Shown: piece by piece, positions 26,739 to 34,580 of the stretch
How positions within the stretch are numbered: the first letter of the stretch is position 1
Layout: each line of letters begins with the position of its first letter
Assembly: GCA_002336895.1 (NCBI GenBank)
Contig: DDFC01000043.1
Location: 1 to 64,000 of the forward strand
Length of the DNA: 64,000 bases
Source of the DNA: Verrucomicrobiaceae bacterium UBA1938
GTDB taxonomy: Bacteria > Verrucomicrobiota > Verrucomicrobiia > Verrucomicrobiales > Verrucomicrobiaceae
Reading direction: 5' to 3'
Notes under the pieces: generated by a model
What the model was told of the DNA's origin: nothing
Databases searched by the model: none
The model's input: the letters and a program-made list of their open reading frames with translations, nothing else
Made by a program: the position numbers and the translations under genes

Positions 26739-27149
26739 TCACGCTTTGCTGATTTTGACCTGGCGTTTGATCGGGCTCTTGAGGCCGAGCACCTGCAGGG
26801 CCGCTGGATTGAGATCGATGCCGCAGCCGTTTTTGATGTTGGCGCGCTTGGGCATGATGTCGGCGATGACGCAGATGCACTGCCTGCCCGTGGCTGGATC
26901 CACCACGATGAGCTTCATGTGCCTGGCCTGCGTCTTGCCGCCAAACATCTCGGTCATGGTCTCGGGTGGAATGGCGCACATGGGCGTGTGCAGCTGCGCG
27001 GTCAGGTCTCCCCAGCAGCCGCGCCCGTTGTCGCCCACTTTGAAGGCCTCTTTGTCTGAGAGCCCTGTTTTCTTGGCTTTCTGATACGCGGCCAGATCCG
27101 CCAAAGAGGCGAAGTCTGAGGCCAGGACGGTGGCGATGGCGGCAGGCAT
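26739..27149 (-). CDS. Double-psi beta-barrel protein, candidate lysis enzyme
   Basis: 136 residues. GDNGRGCWGDLTAQLHTPMC near 40-58, later CICVIADIMPKRANIKNG and CGIDLNPAALQVLGL, follow the RlpA/expansin-like DPBB layout with a conserved Asp near the end of the barrel. RlpA relatives cleave glycan strands of peptidoglycan. In a block with holin- and spanin-like genes and no standard lysozyme, this is the best endolysin candidate. The start has no export signal. Confidence 0.55.
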   Translation of the reverse strand: MPAAIATVLASDFASLADLAAYQKAKKTGLSDKEAFKVGDNGRGCWGDLTAQLHTPMCAIPPETMTEMFGGKTQARHMKLIVVDPATGRQCICVIADIMPKRANIKNGCGIDLNPAALQVLGLKSPIKRQVKISKA

Positions 27150-27151
27150 GA

Positions 27152-27280
27152 TCAGTATCCGGCGAAGTTTCGATTCACGTCATCCACCGCCTGCGTCTCC
27201 ACCGCATCAGCGCGCCACTGGTGCCAGTAGGAGCACGATCCTAGAGACAGCAGGCAGAGGATGGCCAGGGCGGTTTTCAC
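27152..27280 (-). CDS. Small lipoprotein (o-spanin-like)
   Basis: 42 residues from a GTG start: KTALAILCLLSLGSC, with lipobox LGSC at about 13-16, then a short polar tail ending NRNFAGY. An in-frame stop lies shortly upstream of the GTG. A short outer-membrane-type lipoprotein beside an anchored coiled-coil protein recalls the Rz/Rz1 spanin pair. It lies two bases before the DPBB gene. Confidence 0.6.
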   Translation of the reverse strand: MKTALAILCLLSLGSCSYWHQWRADAVETQAVDDVNRNFAGY

Positions 27281-27378
27281 GAGATGTCTTTAGCCGAGTC
27301 CTTCTTCATGGCCGCATGTGTCGTCATGCTTTCCGGTGGCCATGAAGAAGGTTGTCGCGCTAGGTGTGGGTTAATAAA

Positions 27379-28110
27379 TCAGGGAGCCACGCTGACTGGA
27401 TTCTTGGGCAGCGTGAAGCGTGCGCCTGTCAGCGCCTTGTATTTGTCCTGTGCGAGATCGACGACACTGGTGAAGCCCGCGATCTCAGAGAGCCGCAGCG
27501 TTTCCTTCACGGGGTCAGTATTCACGCCCTGCGCATTCAGCGCGGCTACTTTGGCGCTGGCCTGGGTGATGATCTGTTCAAGCCCCACGCGCTCTGTTGT
27601 TTTGACCACCTGTGCTGCGAGTTGGTCGGCACTGGCGATTACGGCGCGGCCAAAGGGGCTGTTTAAAAATGCCGTAGCAGTGGCACACGAGCTGAGACTG
27701 AGGAGAGAGCACAAAGCCAGGGCCTTGATGGCCGCAGCGGTGGCGATGGGGGTCTGATGCACGAGCTGCTGATGCAGGCCGTAGCGGCTGGCCAGCGCAT
27801 TGATGGCGGCGACCGCCAGCAGATTGGGGTCATTGGCATCAATGGCAAAGTAGGCGCTGGCAGCGGTGATGCCCTGGCTGATCAGCGCGCCAAGCAGTGA
27901 GCGGAAGGCTTCGCTCTTGGTGAAGTCGCCATACTTGTCCTCGATGTGCAGCAGCTTGCCCAGCCAGCTCCAGAGCGTGCCGATGGCAAAGCAGATGAGG
28001 GCGAGGATGAGACCCGCCGAGGTATTCAGATTGGTGAAGTGATGCGCAGCCAGCGCGCCGGAGAGCAGCATGAGCAGATGCCGCACGAGGAGTTGCATGG
28101 AGTCAGGCAT
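27379..28110 (-). CDS. Holin-like membrane protein with internal lipobox segment
   Basis: 243 residues. Two membrane helices (about 7-24 and 31-54) precede a charged loop and further hydrophobic stretches. At 129-142 the chain reads KALALCSLLSLSSC, a perfect lipoprotein signal within the protein. The C-terminal 100 residues are soluble. It looks like a fusion of a holin-type protein and a lipoprotein; internal initiation is possible but no good start codon is seen. First gene of the lysis/packaging block. Confidence 0.55.
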   Translation of the reverse strand: MPDSMQLLVRHLLMLLSGALAAHHFTNLNTSAGLILALICFAIGTLWSWLGKLLHIEDKYGDFTKSEAFRSLLGALISQGITAASAYFAIDANDPNLLAVAAINALASRYGLHQQLVHQTPIATAAAIKALALCSLLSLSSCATATAFLNSPFGRAVIASADQLAAQVVKTTERVGLEQIITQASAKVAALNAQGVNTDPVKETLRLSEIAGFTSVVDLAQDKYKALTGARFTLPKNPVSVAP

Positions 28111-28291
28111 GAGATGGGATGGAGGGTGAGGAGTTCAGCTTTGGGAACACCCGGCCCACACCCCGGAGCGGGCCGCGCCACTCCACCGCCCCAGCCCGGA
28201 CTATGAATACAGACTGAGACGGCAGAGTTCTCGCGGCTTCACCCCACAGCGGAGCCAGTGCGCCCGCATCCTGCCCTCAATCCCAACCCGC

Positions 28292-28320
28292 CACACCGCG
28301 CCAGATCGGCCAGTTAAGAG
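28292..28320 (-). promoter_or_regulatory. 29-bp late-operon element, copy 3 (lysis/packaging block)
   Basis: Same element and orientation as at 15154 and 23252 with one changed base (TTAAGAG instead of TTACGAG on the plus strand). It lies about 180 bases upstream of the holin-like start in a non-coding stretch (28111-28341). The leader between element and gene holds no other gene I can support. Confidence 0.78.
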
Positions 28321-28341
28321 GTGCTGAAGCGGGTCTGAAGA

Positions 28342-28980
28342 TCAATTCCCAGCCTTCCATGTTTTGAAGGCTTCCTTCGCACTCAAAGCGAAGGTGCCTT
28401 TCAAAGCCGTTGGATAGAGCTTCACTTTCGGGCTCGATGGAGTCCCGATGATTTTCACCACACGGCCACTGCCAAAAGGATCTCGCGCAAATGGATCTTC
28501 ACCAGCCTCACGCATGTAGGTGCGTCCATCCTTGCCAATGTTCACCAAGGCATCAAAGCCCATCTTCTCCACGTAGATCAGAGTCATCTGCAGATGGTAC
28601 TTCCCCTGGCTGAAGAGCAGGGCATTTGTCGCATTGAAGGCAAACAGGCCTTTCTCGGGGCGCAGTGGATCAACACGATACAGTGTCAAATCATGAACGC
28701 CACCCACCACGACTGGCTGCGTATTCAGATCGATCACAGTGATCAAAGGAGCCCTGTCTGAGAATGGATCTCCTGAACTGAAAATGTCTTTGCTCTTCGA
28801 AACCTCCTCACGGCCCATCTTATTTTTCTTCAGCTCCAAAGCGCCGCAGACAACACCATTCACGGTGAACTTCATCACCTTAATGCGCAGCCGCACCTTG
28901 CCCTTGTCGATGTCTCCCAGCGTTTGGGCCGCAGATGCTGAGACCAACATGGTGATGATGATGAGGAGAATGTGTTTCAT
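28342..28980 (-). CDS. Secreted protein downstream of repressor (possible moron)
   Basis: 212 residues with a clear signal peptide (MKHILLIIITMLVSASAAQ). The mature part is beta-rich, with a segment DPFARDPFGSGRVVKIIGTP and no known domain. It lies 23 bases after the repressor stop on the same strand and is separated from the late genes by the copy-3 element, so it is probably expressed with the repressor in the lysogen. This suggests lysogenic conversion or superinfection exclusion. Confidence 0.7.
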   Translation of the reverse strand: MKHILLIIITMLVSASAAQTLGDIDKGKVRLRIKVMKFTVNGVVCGALELKKNKMGREEVSKSKDIFSSGDPFSDRAPLITVIDLNTQPVVVGGVHDLTLYRVDPLRPEKGLFAFNATNALLFSQGKYHLQMTLIYVEKMGFDALVNIGKDGRTYMREAGEDPFARDPFGSGRVVKIIGTPSSPKVKLYPTALKGTFALSAKEAFKTWKAGN

Positions 28981-29003
28981 GATTCGGCTTCGTGAAGGTT
29001 TGG

Positions 29004-29663
29004 CTAGATGAGTTCTCGGCGGAATGTCGAATGCACAGGATAGATCCAGTGGAAGTCTGACAGCAGATGTTCAGTGGAAGGGTAGAGCGAGTTGTAGGCG
29101 ATCAGCTTCACCTTCTGTGGATCCACCCGGGTGAATCTGCGCAACACGACCCCATCGTTTTTGAGTTTGGCAACCACCAGACAGCCATTTCTCAATTCAA
29201 GATCTGGATCTACTGTCACAATATCTCCAGGCTCGCACTTGGGCACCATGCTATCACCTTCGATCATGAGGCCAAAAGCACGCCTCCCTTTGCATGTCGT
29301 GGGTATCCTGTCCTGCCAATGCGCTGGCAGCTCTTCGTAGCTGACAGCAGCGCCAGCATGAGCCCACGAGACCACGGGCACTGAGTGTATGAAAATATCC
29401 TTCGCAGGGCCGATCATGCGCACATTGTAAGGCGCGGCATCCTCCTGAACTTTTGCGTGCTTCATTTCGCCCTCTCCAGTTAAGAGCCACTGAACGCTTA
29501 CATTCAGGACCCGCGCCAGCTTCTCAATAGCCGCAGCTCGCGGCTGTACGTTCTTCAACCAACGGCTAAGCATCGGTGGGTGGATGTCCATAGCGGCTGC
29601 TATCGCATCCTTGGTGCGTCCATCCGACTGAACGGCCCGGGTTAAGCGTTCATTAAAATTCAT
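29004..29663 (-). CDS. Phage repressor, HTH plus S24 (LexA-like) domain
   Basis: 219 residues. HTH at about 15-40 (TKDAIAAAMDIHPPMLSRWL). The C-terminal S24 domain has an Ala-Gly pair at 103-104, the Ser motif EGDSM (Ser138) and GDIVTVDP. The position matching LexA Lys156 (spacing 37 from Ser) is Arg175 in DGVVLRRF, so self-cleavage is doubtful. Keeps the prophage silent by binding the operators between it and the divergent early gene. Confidence 0.92.
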   Translation of the reverse strand: MNFNERLTRAVQSDGRTKDAIAAAMDIHPPMLSRWLKNVQPRAAAIEKLARVLNVSVQWLLTGEGEMKHAKVQEDAAPYNVRMIGPAKDIFIHSVPVVSWAHAGAAVSYEELPAHWQDRIPTTCKGRRAFGLMIEGDSMVPKCEPGDIVTVDPDLELRNGCLVVAKLKNDGVVLRRFTRVDPQKVKLIAYNSLYPSTEHLLSDFHWIYPVHSTFRRELI

Positions 29664-29717
29664 CTAACAGTTAATTTTTATTTGCACTTTCTGAACTGAT
29701 GCGTTAATCAGTTCAAT
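29664..29717. promoter_or_regulatory. Divergent early/repressor promoter-operator region
   Basis: 54 AT-rich bases between divergent start codons. A palindrome TGAACTGAT-N6-ATCAGTTCA covers 29692-29715, and a smaller one, TAACAGTTA, 29665-29673. A rightward sigma-70-like promoter TTGCAC-N17-TAATCA (29682-29710) lies so close to the ATG at 29718 that the early mRNA would be almost leaderless. The operator covers its -10 box. Confidence 0.65.
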
Positions 29718-29969
29718 ATGCCCGCAGAAACAACCGCCCGCAAACGCAAAGAGCCTAATCAAGGCCGACCATTTGGAAGTGTTACACGCTTTCCCGGAAG
29801 CGTGGTCTTCAGCCGCACGAACGGCACCACCCAGAGCCATCTATACCGCGTGCTCATCGGCGAGCGCAAAAGCGCCCGGATCGTGAACGCCTACGCCGAC
29901 TTTCTCCGCGCTCAAAACATCCCCTGGCCCGCTGCCGCCAAAGTGAAGCCCACCAAGAAAGCCGCCTGA
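29718..29969 (+). CDS. Cro/Ner-position early protein
   Basis: 83 residues, basic, starting MPAETTARKRKEPNQGRPFG. The part SHLYRVLIGERKSARIVNAY may be an HTH (turn at LIGERKS). First rightward early gene, directly opposite the repressor, which is the cro/ner position of lambdoid and Mu-like phages. Likely acts as the second regulator of the switch. Confidence 0.65.
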   Translation: MPAETTARKRKEPNQGRPFGSVTRFPGSVVFSRTNGTTQSHLYRVLIGERKSARIVNAYADFLRAQNIPWPAAAKVKPTKKAA

Positions 29970-29992
29970 AATTCTCCACCCCACCCCACCCC

Positions 29993-30214
29993 ATGAAACT
30001 GACCAAACACTCCACCACCCGCGAGATCGAGAAAGCCGTGTCTGAAGCCACGCTGGCACGCACTGTCGCCAGCCAGGGCGAAACGAGCTGGCCTTTCGCC
30101 TGCGGCGTCCTCGAAAGCGTGATCGTCCAGATGGCCCGGAACAGCCCCAAGGCGCTGCAGGTGCTCAATGAATTTCTGGCGAACACACCCGCTGCCTGCG
30201 CCCGCGCCGCCTGA
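29993..30214 (+). CDS. Small early phage protein
   Basis: 73 residues, starting MKLTKHSTTREIEKAVSEAT, largely helical, ending AACARAA. No family recognised. It lies 23 bases after the Cro-like gene in the early operon. Confidence 0.55.
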   Translation: MKLTKHSTTREIEKAVSEATLARTVASQGETSWPFACGVLESVIVQMARNSPKALQVLNEFLANTPAACARAA

Positions 30215-30240
30215 TCTCCCACCCCCACCCCACGCACGCC

Positions 30241-30717
30241 ATGCAACCGCCCCCGGCTGAACTCGACCCCCGCGTCTCACGCTTTGCAGCGGAGAGGTGC
30301 AGCGAGATGAGCGCCAATCTGGTGGCGGACATCCTGGGCATCTCGCGAGATGCCGTCTATGACCTCTGCGCCAAGGGCCGCATCAGCGCACGCGAGCTGC
30401 GCACCGGCAAGAACGGCCTGGCCATGGCGCACACGCGCTGGTCCATCACCGCTGCTGCCACGCTGCGCTACATCGTGCACACCACGACGGGAGACAAGAC
30501 GCTCGTTCTGGAGGCCATCCGCGAGTGCTGCCCGCAGTGGATCAAGCACGCCAAGAAATGGGCGCAGGAAGGCCCCGAGCTGCAGAGCCGCGCCGGCCTG
30601 CGGCTGGACACGCTGAACACCCTGCGCCGCGCCCTCAAAGCCCCCCAAGACCCCTTTGCCGGACACCCCGACCTCTTTCCCGGCCTGCCCAAAGCAGACC
30701 GCGATGACCAGAAGTAA
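30241..30717 (+). CDS. Early DNA-binding protein with HTH
   Basis: 158 residues. Residues about 25-60 (LVADILGISRDAVYDLCAKG followed by RISARELR) form an AlpA/MerR-type helix-turn-helix. A longer helical C-terminal half follows. Early operon position suggests control of early transcription or DNA transposition. Confidence 0.65.
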   Translation: MQPPPAELDPRVSRFAAERCSEMSANLVADILGISRDAVYDLCAKGRISARELRTGKNGLAMAHTRWSITAAATLRYIVHTTTGDKTLVLEAIRECCPQWIKHAKKWAQEGPELQSRAGLRLDTLNTLRRALKAPQDPFAGHPDLFPGLPKADRDDQK

Positions 30718-30737
30718 ACACCACCACACCCAAAGCC

Positions 30738-31325
30738 ATGCACCCCACCCAGCACAGCACCATCGCCCGCCGCGCAGCCCGCGCTGCGGTGCAGACCCAC
30801 ACCGGCACCATCGCCTGCACGGCAGACGATGTGCTGGAAGCCATCGCCCGCACCGCCGCACGTCAGAGCACGGGCTATGTGATGATCGCGCATCTGCGCG
30901 ATGACCTCGGGCTGACCACCGCAGACCTGCCCTGGCTGCGCCGCACTCTGCAGGCGCTGGATCTCAGCGGCCAGATCTGCCTGAGCCTGCTGGAGATGCC
31001 GCAGGCCCTGCCCGCGCATGTGGCCGAATGGTATGCCGAAAACGCCAGCCATCTGCGCTGCCATGAGGTGTGCCTGAACCAGCCCGCCGAGAGCACCACC
31101 CGCATCGCCCCGCTGCTGCGCAAGCATGAGCAGACCACGCTCTTCCCGAGTGCCACGGACAAGAGCACCCACAACCCCGTGCTGTGCGCTGCGCGCCAGA
31201 CGCAGCTGGTGCAGGGCATCGCCAACACGCTGCAGACCCTAGGCCGCGCCCACGCCCGCCCGCCGCTCAACCAGCGCCTGGCCCGCCTCTTCACCATGAA
31301 CACTGAAACCGGGAGGGCTGCGTGA
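30738..31325 (+). CDS. Early phage protein of unknown function
   Basis: 195 residues, helical, starting MHPTQHSTIARRAARAAVQT. The part VMIAHLRDDLGLTTADLPWL followed by RRTLQALD resembles a small winged-helix or dimerisation unit, without clear family. It ends GRAA, encoded by GGGAGGGCTGCGTGA, one of five similar gene ends in this operon. Confidence 0.55.
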   Translation: MHPTQHSTIARRAARAAVQTHTGTIACTADDVLEAIARTAARQSTGYVMIAHLRDDLGLTTADLPWLRRTLQALDLSGQICLSLLEMPQALPAHVAEWYAENASHLRCHEVCLNQPAESTTRIAPLLRKHEQTTLFPSATDKSTHNPVLCAARQTQLVQGIANTLQTLGRAHARPPLNQRLARLFTMNTETGRAA

Positions 31326-31388
31326 GCTGCGTAAACAGCAAATCCAAACACAGCACTCACTAAATCATCTTCCTTCCATTCTATTTTT

Positions 31389-31676
31389 ATGCCCAAAAAC
31401 TTTATCTTTTCAAACACCCCTGCTGCCTGGTTTAGCACAGGCTTTATTTGTTTCCTTGCTTGCCTGTATGATCAAACATTTGGCATAGACCTTTACCTCA
31501 TTTGGAGTGCTGGAGCAGTCATATCTTATGCTCTGAGCATTCGAGAAATCCGCGCTGGAAACACTGCCGCTCATTTCAGGCCTTGGGCGCTCTGCGTCCT
31601 CAGCATCTTCGCGTTAATGCTAGCTGCCGTACTATTTCACAAATGGCCGGCCATTCAGGCAGCACTGCCTCATTGA
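31389..31676 (+). CDS. Small AT-rich membrane protein
   Basis: 95 residues with about three membrane helices (TGFICFLACLYD, IWSAGAVISYALS, ALCVLSIFALMLAAVLF). The DNA from about 31360 to 31640 is visibly AT-richer than the surrounding early genes, suggesting recent gain. No family recognised. May be an exclusion or immunity-type membrane protein (inference from position and form). Confidence 0.6.
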   Translation: MPKNFIFSNTPAAWFSTGFICFLACLYDQTFGIDLYLIWSAGAVISYALSIREIRAGNTAAHFRPWALCVLSIFALMLAAVLFHKWPAIQAALPH

Positions 31677-31699
31677 ACCTTAACCCCAGGTTTACCGCC

Positions 31700-31963
31700 A
31701 TGACCTCCATCCCCATCCTTCTCTTCGGCGCTGCGCTGCACCTTTTGGCCACCATCTTGTGGCTCCGCCACATGCGGGCCGAGCGCCGCCGCCAGGTGCC
31801 CGGCGTGATCGGCACGCATCCGCTCCTCACCGAGGTGCTGCATCGGGGCCTCGTGGGCACCCGGGATCAGCAGGATCTCGACTGGCTGAACCCGCAGACC
31901 ATGCGGAACAAGATCGCCGCATGGAAACGCAAGCTGCGCGAGGAGGGCCGCGACCATGACTAG
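31700..31963 (+). CDS. Small membrane-anchored phage protein
   Basis: 87 residues from MTSIPILLFGAALHLLATIL: one N-terminal membrane helix, then a basic cytoplasmic part (RHMRAERRRQVPGVIG) ending EEGRDHD. The start at 31700 replaces a longer frame that overlaps the preceding gene. It overlaps the next gene by eight bases. Confidence 0.55.
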   Translation: MTSIPILLFGAALHLLATILWLRHMRAERRRQVPGVIGTHPLLTEVLHRGLVGTRDQQDLDWLNPQTMRNKIAAWKRKLREEGRDHD

Positions 31964-32129
31964 CCCCGCCTTCTTCATCGCCGCGAGCGCGCTGTTTTTC
32001 ACGGTGAATGTCTTCATCGACCTCACCGGCAGGCGCGACCTCCCCGCCCTCATGCACGCCGCCGCCTGCGCCGCCATGGCCACGGTGGGCTGGCTCAACA
32101 CCTGGCACCTCAGCTCCCTGCACCCATGA
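31956..32129 (+). CDS. Small two-helix membrane protein
   Basis: 57 residues from MTSPAFFIAASALFFTVNVF with a second hydrophobic stretch (HAAACAAMATVGWLNTW). Its start lies within the end of the preceding gene and its TGA overlaps the next ATG, as is usual in this operon. Function unknown. Confidence 0.55.
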   Translation: MTSPAFFIAASALFFTVNVFIDLTGRRDLPALMHAAACAAMATVGWLNTWHLSSLHP

Positions 32130-32878
32130 GCAGCAAATCCAAAGTCATCGAAGTCGAGGTGGAAAAGCCCGGCAAGACTGGCAGCCTGCAAATTCGCAAC
32201 GTTGGCAATTTGAGGCCTCTGGATGAAATCGTCATCTCCATCCGTGAGGACCATGCCCGTTTTGAAGGTCATTCCAAAACCGCCGTTTTCCTAGCCCTGC
32301 GCATAGGCCTCCGACTGGTATGGGTGAAAAATAACAGCGCTCACGGATCGCTTGAACCCTTCATCAAAGAGCACCTCGCCGGCATCTCCCGCAGCAGCCT
32401 CACAAACTACATCCGCATCGCCGATGCCTTTGTCTCTGACTGCGAGCTGCGCGACCAGAAGACCTACAAGCTCACGGACGCCAGCAAGATCCGCCCCATC
32501 CTGGACCAGCAGCTTGAGCTGTTCACCGACCCCAATGCCAAGCTGGACATCCACTGCAAGCAGCTCGTCGAATGGGTGCATGGACGCGGCCTGACTCAGA
32601 TGTACCGCGATCTCGGACGCGAGGACGACAGTGGCCCGCCGCAGGGCCACCAGGGCGGCAAGAAGCCCAAGAAGCAGACGCCCGAGCAGAAGGCCCGCGA
32701 GGCCTTCAGCGGTTCTTATGAAGCTCTGAAGCACGACTTCACCACCACCAAATGGCACCACCTCTTTGAGAAAGACCGTGTGGAGCTGGAGAAGTGGCTG
32801 GACAAAGCCGCCAAGACCGTGCGCGAGTACAACGCCAGCTGCGCCAAAGAGCATAGAAAGGCGAAGGTTGGAGCATGA
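32126..32878 (+). CDS. DUF3102-like early phage protein
   Basis: 250 residues. The segment LRIGLRLVWVKNNSAHGSLE, then FIKEHLAGISRSSLTNYIRI, matches the DUF3102 outline (a hydrophobic helix, K..HG.., then an HTH-like S..T..NY..IA). The C-terminal third is a basic linker (GGKKPKKQTPEQKAREAF) and a charged helix. Family function unknown. Coupled to both neighbours by ATGA. Confidence 0.6.
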   Translation: MSSKSKVIEVEVEKPGKTGSLQIRNVGNLRPLDEIVISIREDHARFEGHSKTAVFLALRIGLRLVWVKNNSAHGSLEPFIKEHLAGISRSSLTNYIRIADAFVSDCELRDQKTYKLTDASKIRPILDQQLELFTDPNAKLDIHCKQLVEWVHGRGLTQMYRDLGREDDSGPPQGHQGGKKPKKQTPEQKAREAFSGSYEALKHDFTTTKWHHLFEKDRVELEKWLDKAAKTVREYNASCAKEHRKAKVGA

Positions 32879-33255
32879 AGGCTGACACCGCACCTGCGAT
32901 CAGCGCGGATGACATCCTCCGCCATTGGGAGCGCGTGAGCCCCATGCTGCACGACGCCATCGGCCGCAAACGGCTGCAGAATGGCCAGCACAGCTTTCGT
33001 GCGCACACCTTCTGGCTGCTGGCCCTGTATGCCGCACGCAAGCAGCAGACCTCCGCAGCGGAGATCGCCGAGACGATGCCCACCACCTACAACAGCGCCA
33101 ACAACGCGCTGCGCTTCCTCCAGGCCAACGGCCTCATGCACAAGATCGGCCCCAGCACCGAGCGCACCGGCCACCGCCCGCGCATCCTGTGGGCCCCCAC
33201 GCCCAAGCTCCGAGAAATCCTCGGCCTCAAACCCCACCCCACCACCACGCCATGA
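32875..33255 (+). CDS. Winged-helix early protein
   Basis: 126 residues. The part TSAAEIAETMPTTYNSANNA then LRFLQANGLMHKIG has the order of a MarR/winged-helix DNA-binding domain. It probably contributes to early or middle regulation. The stop overlaps the next ATG. Confidence 0.6.
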   Translation: MKADTAPAISADDILRHWERVSPMLHDAIGRKRLQNGQHSFRAHTFWLLALYAARKQQTSAAEIAETMPTTYNSANNALRFLQANGLMHKIGPSTERTGHRPRILWAPTPKLREILGLKPHPTTTP

Positions 33256-33500
33256 AATCCAAAGGAAGCGAAACCTGCCCAGCCTGCCGGGGCTCCATGT
33301 TTCCGGGAGACATCGTCTGCCTGGCCTGTGAACGCCGCGTGCGCGCCGTGCGGCCCAATCTCCTCAGCCGCTACGCCAACCGCGATCTGCAACTCGCGGA
33401 TGATACCGAGGAGATCCGCATGATGCGTGTGGACATCAAACTGTGCGCCATTCAAAACCTTCCCACCAAAGGCAGGCCAGCCAGGAGGGACCGGTCATGA
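33252..33500 (+). CDS. Small zinc-ribbon protein
   Basis: 82 residues with CPAC near residues 9-12 and CLAC near 23-26, a four-cysteine zinc ribbon followed by a basic helix. Start chosen at the ATG overlapping the stop of the upstream gene. The end carries AGGAGGGACCGG, a strong ribosome site for the next gene. Confidence 0.6.
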   Translation: MKSKGSETCPACRGSMFPGDIVCLACERRVRAVRPNLLSRYANRDLQLADDTEEIRMMRVDIKLCAIQNLPTKGRPARRDRS

Positions 33501-33742
33501 TCCACCTCAACCTCCTGCAGGAAATGGTGCTCCCCAAGATCACCCGCATGCCAGCGGTGGAGTTTGGCCTCGGCCGCATTGGCGATCCCGACCTCCACAT
33601 CCACGAGATCGAGATCAGCGCCAACGTGACCTTGGTGCTCGATGAGCAGCAGCTCATTGACCTGGTGGAGAAGGCTCTCGATGCCCTGCCAGACCTGAAC
33701 CGCGACAACGATGAAGAGCAGAGAGGGGGAGTGCCAGCATGA
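33497..33742 (+). CDS. Small early phage protein
   Basis: 81 residues, starting MIHLNLLQEMVLPKITRMPA, acidic alpha/beta, ending EEQRGGVPA. Coupled by ATGA to both neighbours. No family recognised. Confidence 0.55.
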   Translation: MIHLNLLQEMVLPKITRMPAVEFGLGRIGDPDLHIHEIEISANVTLVLDEQQLIDLVEKALDALPDLNRDNDEEQRGGVPA

Positions 33743-34023
33743 AGCGAAACGACCTCATGACCTTTGCGCCCGTCAGCCGCGACCGCGAGACACTGCCCGT
33801 GCTGCCTCTCAGTGTGCAGGGCCGCGCCATCGAGTGCAGCGACCAAAGCGGCGTCATGCGCCTGCTTCCCGGAGACCGCGTGCGCATCGAGGAGCTGCGC
33901 GGAGACCACGCCCTTGTGGCGCATGTGGCCCTCGTCGGTGCGCTGCTTCTCACCTCTATCAGCCAGCTGCGGCCCATTCCTGCTGAAGCCAACACCAGCA
34001 CACAGGAGGATGCCGCGCTATGA
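33739..34023 (+). CDS. Small early protein with C-terminal hydrophobic helix
   Basis: 94 residues, starting MKRNDLMTFAPVSRDRETLP. A beta-type middle part (GVMRLLPGDRVRIEELRGDH) is followed by a hydrophobic segment LVAHVALVGALLLTSI that may anchor it in the membrane. Coupled by ATGA overlap. Function unknown. Confidence 0.5.
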   Translation: MKRNDLMTFAPVSRDRETLPVLPLSVQGRAIECSDQSGVMRLLPGDRVRIEELRGDHALVAHVALVGALLLTSISQLRPIPAEANTSTQEDAAL

Positions 34024-34334
34024 TCATCAGTGACGTCACCACCCTCTATCTCGCCTGCATGGAGGTCTGGCAGCGGGTTAAACGTTCGGGCGTCAAATCC
34101 TCTGAGTTTCTCGTCTTGCAGCATCTGGCCGCTGCAGGAGATCGCGGCCTCAGCTTTGCAGGCCTGATCATGCACACTGGCTTCGCTGACACCACGCTGG
34201 TCAATTACACGGGTAATCTCTCACGCAAGGAGCTGGTGTACTTCACCATCAAATCTGGCATGCATCTCTGGCATCTGTCTCAAAAGGGGATCGAACTCAT
34301 GCAGCCACGAACCCAGGAGGGCACCGCCTCATGA
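34020..34334 (+). CDS. Winged-helix (MarR-like) early protein
   Basis: 104 residues. SSEFLVLQHLAAAGDRGLSF, FADTTLVNYTGNLSRKELVY and a wing FTIKSGMHLWHLSQKG give the MarR order. A second DNA-binding protein of this type in the operon; candidate middle/late activator. Stop overlaps the next ATG. Confidence 0.6.
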   Translation: MIISDVTTLYLACMEVWQRVKRSGVKSSEFLVLQHLAAAGDRGLSFAGLIMHTGFADTTLVNYTGNLSRKELVYFTIKSGMHLWHLSQKGIELMQPRTQEGTAS

Positions 34335-34576
34335 CCCGCACCACCGCATGCCCTGTGTGCACCGGCCCCGTGTCTCCAGGCTGGCTCGTCTGCCAGCCCT
34401 GCGCCCGCGAGGTGCCAGGGCGTCTCATGACCGCATGGCTCTGCGCCAGCCATCACCACCACGCTGCACGCAATGGCGACAAGCCAACCGCCCGCATCAT
34501 GCAGGCCGCCGAAACCGAACGCCTCGCCGCCGAGGCCGTCATCTCCCATCTCCGCCAGCACGGCTCTGCCCTTTGA
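34331..34576 (+). CDS. Small zinc-ribbon protein
   Basis: 81 residues with CPVC (about 8-11) and CQPC (about 22-25), then a His-rich bend SHHHHAARN and a helical tail. Similar in cysteine spacing to the gene at 33252, so the two may be diverged duplicates. Confidence 0.6.
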   Translation: MTRTTACPVCTGPVSPGWLVCQPCAREVPGRLMTAWLCASHHHHAARNGDKPTARIMQAAETERLAAEAVISHLRQHGSAL

Positions 34577-34580
34577 TGTT

